Shown piece after piece: positions 60,229 to 64,000 of a stretch of DNA of 64,000 bases; positions within the stretch are counted from its first letter, which is position 1, and each line of letters opens with the position of its first letter. The notes beneath the pieces were generated by a model. The model searched no databases, had not been told where the DNA came from, and worked only from the letters and a program-made list of their open reading frames with translations. The DNA comes from Amblyomma americanum (lineage: Eukaryota > Arthropoda > Arachnida > Ixodida > Ixodidae), in contig NW_027526712.1 of assembly GCF_052857255.1 (NCBI RefSeq), positions 54,856 through 118,855 of the forward strand, in the 5' to 3' direction. A program made the position numbers and the translations under genes.

Positions 60229-61740
60229 AGGTTGGGGGGGGGGGGGGTGGAGGATGCTGCTGTGTTAAACAGGTTCGATCCACTACAGCCCGAAGCCATG
60301 CGAATGGCGCATTCCTCGTTATCGCAATCGTCAATACGACGAGAGAGTTTTGTGGGGCGTGTGGGAGCCCTACGGGGTCCTACACGCTTAGAAAGACGTG
60401 GGTCTTTGAGAATCCATTTCTGGGTTAAGACTGATACCGAGCGTGTGATTCGGGCAGTTATGCTATCCATCTAGGCGGCAATGGCAGCATTTATGAATTC
60501 GGAAAGCTGTGCAGAAATGTTTTCGATAGCGGCCACTCGGGCCTCCAGGGCATGAGAGTGTGCTTCAGTTGGTGGCGAGGGTACCCGTTCAGTTACGTTA
60601 TCGTCGTCCTCCGTAAGGGAGGGCATAGGGGAAGAGTTTTGAGTGGCCAGAGCGTTAAGTCTGGCTTCAGCTTCTCATTCTGTGCTCGGAGAACAGCAAG
60701 CTCTCGTTTAAGTTCAGGTTCGAGGGGCGAAGGGGAGTTAGTGGAGGTGGGAGAGGGAGGAGAGGAAGGGGGGGGACTGGAAGGCCGCTCGACTTGCCCA
60801 ACTGCCCACCTGTCATTGTTTTGGCTCCCGCTGGGGGGCGCGATCGACGACGCCTTTTTGCTGACGTGGCCCTGGCGCTGGGTTCCCGGTGCCGCCGCTT
60901 GATGGCGCGGCTTTGTTGGGTTGTGATGATGCCAATGGCTGGCGTCCCTGGTCGTTGTCTTGCTTGGAGCTGTTGGCGCGATCCCCTCGTAGCGCGTCTT
61001 GACTGGCACCGCCGGGTGGCGTGCTCGCCGCCTTGTCCGAGCGTCTTGGTAGTGGTGGCCCTTTAGCCCGCTTAGCGGGTCCGCCAGGTGAGTGAAGTTT
61101 TCGGAATTTGCCTTTACACTCACGGGAGCTGGTGAGGTGACTACCCCCGCAAACAAGGCAGGTTGGCTTGCAGTCGTGCGGTGCCATTCCCTCTTCAGTG
61201 GCACCGACATTTTGGCCGCATAGGCCACAGCGTTCGCGTACTGGAGCCGGACAGATGTCGACTCGGTGGCCCAGTTCGCCACACCGGTAGCAGGCTGGGA
61301 TTGTACGTTTGTACTCACGAACTGGGCAAGCTCGCAGTTGTACTGCACGCGAACGGGAGACAGTGGAGCCCCCAAAAGTGAGCATCGCTACGTTGGTGGT
61401 TCCCAGCTTGCGGATGGCTACAAGCTCGCCACCACGCCACTGTATTTTGGGTTGAAGTGATTCACTAGTTTCACGCTTGTGCACCATGATAACCCCACGA
61501 CACACATCACCAGTCAGTTTTCAATGCCCACGCATGGCAATGAGGCCCTGACCGGAGGGGAGTTGAAAGTCTGTGAGCAGGCGTCAGGCCACCTCTTCTT
61601 GCGTGCCACACAGCACTAGGTTCTGTTCTCAACGAGGGAAGATAGGGCGTTGAGCTGAGTTTGTCGAGCGTAATGATTGAGAGACTGCGGCGAAATGCAA
61701 TTCCAAGAGGAAATGGAGGTGATTGCTTTAAAAGCGAAAT
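60225..61740 (-). pseudogene. LINE ORF1 (gag-like, zinc knuckles), broken
   Basis: The longest clean piece is 61,505 to 60,813. It has CYRCGELGHRVDIC (CX2CX4HX4C), then CGLC with a distant His and Cys, then CLVCGGSHLTSSREC, three nucleic-acid-binding knuckles typical of LINE ORF1 proteins. A Pro/Ser/Lys-rich stretch follows. The homologous C-terminal part, with the coiled-coil-like run LKRELAVLRAQNEKLK, lies in a different frame (down to about 60,660), and the next part in yet another, with a TAG at about 60,472-60,474. The final piece (60,470 to 60,225) contains the terminal proline run encoded by a C14 tract. Upstream of 61,505, coding-like sequence with stops suggests the N-terminus started farther out. 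At least two frameshifts and several stops are present. Confidence 0.8.
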
Positions 61741-62436
61741 GTAGCAGCCACCAGCGGGACATAAAACGTAATTAGTAATAAGGGAAGGAAAGGCAGAGTA
61801 GCTGTCTCACTTTCAATGCACGCTCAACTGCGCCGTGAGCGAAGGAAGGAAGGAAGGAGTGAAAGAAGGGAAAGACGTACCTGCAACATAAATTGTTTTG
61901 TGGGAGGAGGGTCGTAGAGGCCGCTGAGGTGGATTGCTGTGAATGCTCCACTTATGCCGTCGCCGGAGCGTTCCAGGAAAGAAGGCCAACAAGCACAGGC
62001 CGCTTATCTCCGACTTCAAAAACCCGAAGTATGACCGCAAGAGGTCGATATATGCCACCCGGCAGAGAAATCAAGATCCAGCAGTTCGAGAACAGCTTCA
62101 CCAAGTCACCCGCTACCGATGGGCGTATATCTTTTTTACAGGCAGAACCTGTCTGTGCGCATCGGCATAACACAAAATCATTTCATCGCTGGTATATTTC
62201 ATTGCAGTAGCGTCCTTCTGTGAATAACTACTGTCACATGGCAGCGAGTGCATTAATTTCGGAATTACGTTTTGGTGTAAAACACAGCTTTCTTTTCTAT
62301 TAAATATCTCAGCCGCTGCTCCAGTCCCGCTTTTCCTTGCTTATTTGTGCCGCATACAAAAAAGAATATCTTGATCCTGAAAAAAATACGCAGCAATTAA
62401 TAAAGCCTTTATTTTGTGACAGTATAGTAATGTTTT
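61741..62436. other. Unrecognised sequence with GGAA-type microsatellite
   Basis: A purine-rich GGAA/GAAAG microsatellite lies at 61,840-61,874. Around 61,960-62,160 two overlapping plus-strand frames (61,893-62,210 and 61,943-62,170) look weakly coding, with many Arg/Lys/Gln in the second, but I recognise no family and see no supporting splice or start context. The rest shows nothing. Confidence 0.5.
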
Positions 62437-62665
62437 CTGGGGTTTAAGTTTAACGTGTTGAAGCGACGCGAAGACAATGAGGGACGCTGTGGTGGAGGAG
62501 CCAAGAATATTTTAGATCAGCTGGGGCTCTTGATTTGCGCTGACATCAAAGAGCACATCTGCTCGTTTGCATTTTGTCGCACCGTAATGCCACGGCCGCG
62601 TCAGGGATCTAACTCGCGACCCTGGGTTCAGCAACCGATTGCTACTGCCGTTGAGCTGTCATGAC
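62437..62665 (-). mobile_element. tRNA-derived SINE, minus strand (tick-type)
   Basis: On the minus strand a pol III box A-like GCTCAACGGCAGTAGC (plus-strand 62,642-62,657) is followed by box B-like GGGTCGCGAGTTAGATCC (62,605-62,622), the spacing of a tRNA promoter. The body then runs GCGACAAAATGCAAACG, CCTCCACCACAGCGTCCCTC and CGTTAAACTTAAACCCC. I recall this body and its ...GTTAAACCCC end as a SINE widespread in hard tick transcripts and genomes. Substitutions in box B and the body suggest an old copy. The exact 3' limit is approximate. Confidence 0.8.
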
Positions 62666-64000
62666 TGGACGCATTGTGCATCTGCTGTCAGAGACAACAA
62701 AAGCCTCCAAAAGTAAATGCTATTCAAAAACGTGGCTGGTCGTTGCGCTTATGTTTAACATATTTATGGTAGATGACACAAAGAGGGCGGCGCAGTTCTC
62801 ACTGGGTGCGTTATGAGTTGGAGCACTGCTAACAATTTGAGTAATAATATGGGCAAACGTGGTGATTGAGGCAAATTCTAATAAACTCAAATTTTCGCAT
62901 CAGTGTGGCATACAATTCTTTAGAATTGACGAAAGGACATTAGAGAAGCGCCAATCAGGTTTACTTCCTGCGCACCAAACTCCCCTCAGTTTCGCTTACT
63001 CGTAGAGTAGGTGTCATTTTCGCACTGTCTAGAGCAGATATCTTTAGGTGGCTAAATCTACACTGCAGCACATCTCATTTTATCTGAAAAGAAAAAAGAA
63101 AAATGTGTCATGTTGCAAGAAAAATGCGCCCATTCCAATTCCGGAAACGGGTCGAAACGGTTTCTTTGAATCATTGCGGTTCAAGTTCCGTTCCAATGTG
63201 GCGAAAATATATTGGTTCGGTTCAGTTCCGAACTTCCGATACCGTACAAATATACGGGCTCCGTTTCGGTTTCGTGCTCAGGTTCCGTTCCCCTTCGAAA
63301 TCCTGGTTTTCATGCTAGCGTTCGTTTACACTGGTGCTGCAGGTTGTGTAATGACTCAAGAATACTGCCGATGCCTTTGTAAGGTGACCACGCCTCTTTC
63401 CGACCTATTGCTATGTACCGCCAATGCTCAGATTCCAAAGCCGATAGCTCTCTGCACCACCCGAGTTGTAATTGTCAGTGCCTTGTACTTTGTCAACTCC
63501 TCGTTCTCCCCTATTGTTCTCATGATGTCATTCATGGCTGGATTCAGCGCATCATGCTCTGATTCACTACGCCCGTCCTCAAGTAAGTCAAACTCTCCGC
63601 GCCGTATGGTATGCCGTCCGATGCCATGCTCGGAGAGCCGTGTCCGCGTTCTGCACAGTAACTCCTGGTCATACAGCACACCATTATCCCTCCCGTCAGC
63701 GCTGTTATCGCGTTCTTCCCTCTGCTACTTATGCCACCGACACCACAGTTGTTTTTGCCCTCTCATGCTTCTCTGCCTCCGCTGCCACGTATCGTTGCCG
63801 ATCCCCATCCTTGACCTGCACAATGGCACAATCATACTCCTGGTGGCCAATCCTCTTTCGTCTCCTACACCGTCATGTGGAGGGCAGTGCTTTGGTCGTA
63901 TTGAGCACGTGGCCCTCATTTCCAACTTCACCTTGTCGATCATTCGCCTTCTTGCCAAGTGGACGTTTTGACCCATACCAGTGTAGCCTTCGGCCCCTCT
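62666..64000. other. Unrecognised right-hand sequence
   Basis: 62,666-63,050 is AT-rich and shows nothing. 63,125-63,300 is a degenerate run rich in TTCCG/GGTTCCG words. From 63,312 (first ATG) a plus-strand frame stays open to 63,971 (about 219 codons, Ser/Leu/Cys-rich, no domain), while the opposite strand is also open in two blocks (63,976-63,725 and 63,679-63,428) of more protein-like composition. Neither strand gives a family I recognise; a decayed transposon coding region is possible. Confidence 0.4.

Larger units (their letters stand above)
56674..61740 (-). mobile_element. LINE of the I-like group (APE endonuclease, RT, RNase H), degenerate, minus strand
   Basis: Reading the minus strand from about 61,740 to 56,674: ORF1 with CCHC-type zinc knuckles, ORF2 with apurinic-type endonuclease, reverse transcriptase and RNase H, then a roughly 400-bp 3' region ending in AATAAATGTTTACC and an ACC-rich tail. 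An encoded RNase H after RT is found in the I, R1, LOA, Tad and Ingi groups; I place it in that assemblage without a firm clade. Many frameshifts and stops, plus loss of the RT catalytic box, show it is dead. The 5' limit is uncertain, because coding-like sequence fades near 61,740. The 3' end faces the plus-strand fragment. Confidence 0.9.

Noticed and set aside
59984..61460. Plus-strand frames of 60-116 codons opposite LINE ORF1 and the endonuclease
   Set aside because: The recognisable motifs (zinc knuckles, QWNCRG, SDH) are all on the minus strand, so these are antisense shadows.
62396..62412. AATAAAG-C-CTTTATT near-palindrome as a bidirectional polyadenylation site
   Set aside because: Too short and unsupported by any neighbouring gene on either strand.
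63048..63311. N-terminal extension of the 63,312-63,971 frame
   Set aside because: It begins at GTG and runs through a degenerate TTCCG-rich stretch; the first in-frame ATG is at 63,312. Not credible as a eukaryotic start.

Overview
The window reads as eukaryotic, animal, non-genic heterochromatin-like DNA. It holds one very large satellite array followed by about 18 kb of nested transposable elements. No host gene could be supported. The best taxonomic clue is a tRNA-derived SINE at about 62,437-62,665 (minus strand). Its box B and its 3' body resemble the SINE I remember as abundant in hard tick (Ixodida) sequences. The Ty3/gypsy element and the RNase H-bearing LINE also fit a tick or another arachnid. 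This assignment is from memory and was not searched.

Region 1, bases 1-45,706: an uninterrupted head-to-tail satellite with a 62-bp monomer (a clean example is 121-182), about 740 copies, all in one orientation and open at the left edge of the window. Shared private variants show several layers of organisation: 681-bp (11-mer), 1,548-bp, 2,785-bp, 3,402-bp, 8,598-bp and about 9,033-bp repeats. On top of these, a 14.76-kb block at 1-14,762 recurs almost unchanged at 27,040-41,799, an offset of about 27,037 bp. The last 1.7 kb before the unique flank is more divergent and has a truncated monomer.

Region 2, bases 45,707-55,087: unrecognised flank into which a 7.18-kb Ty3/gypsy LTR retrotransposon (46,546-53,728) has inserted. 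It has a perfect 4-bp target duplication (CCAT), 861/859-bp LTRs that differ by 8 substitutions and one homopolymer indel, a broken gag, a canonical A AAA AAC slippery site at the gag stop, a protease-RT-RNase H frame and an integrase displaced by a 1-nt frameshift. There is no env.

Region 3, bases 55,088-61,740: two copies of one LINE family lie tail to tail. The plus-strand copy (55,088-56,395) is 5'-truncated and carries a 120-bp TA-flanked MITE. The minus-strand copy (56,674 to about 61,740) is near full length but has many frameshifts and has lost its RT catalytic box. Together they form a roughly 1.3-kb inverted repeat with a short spacer.

Region 4, bases 61,741-64,000: a short GGAA microsatellite, the SINE and unrecognised sequence. 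The elements form a stratigraphy at the edge of a satellite block: the MITE is younger than the LINE fragment it interrupts, the gypsy insertion looks fairly young, and the LINEs are older.
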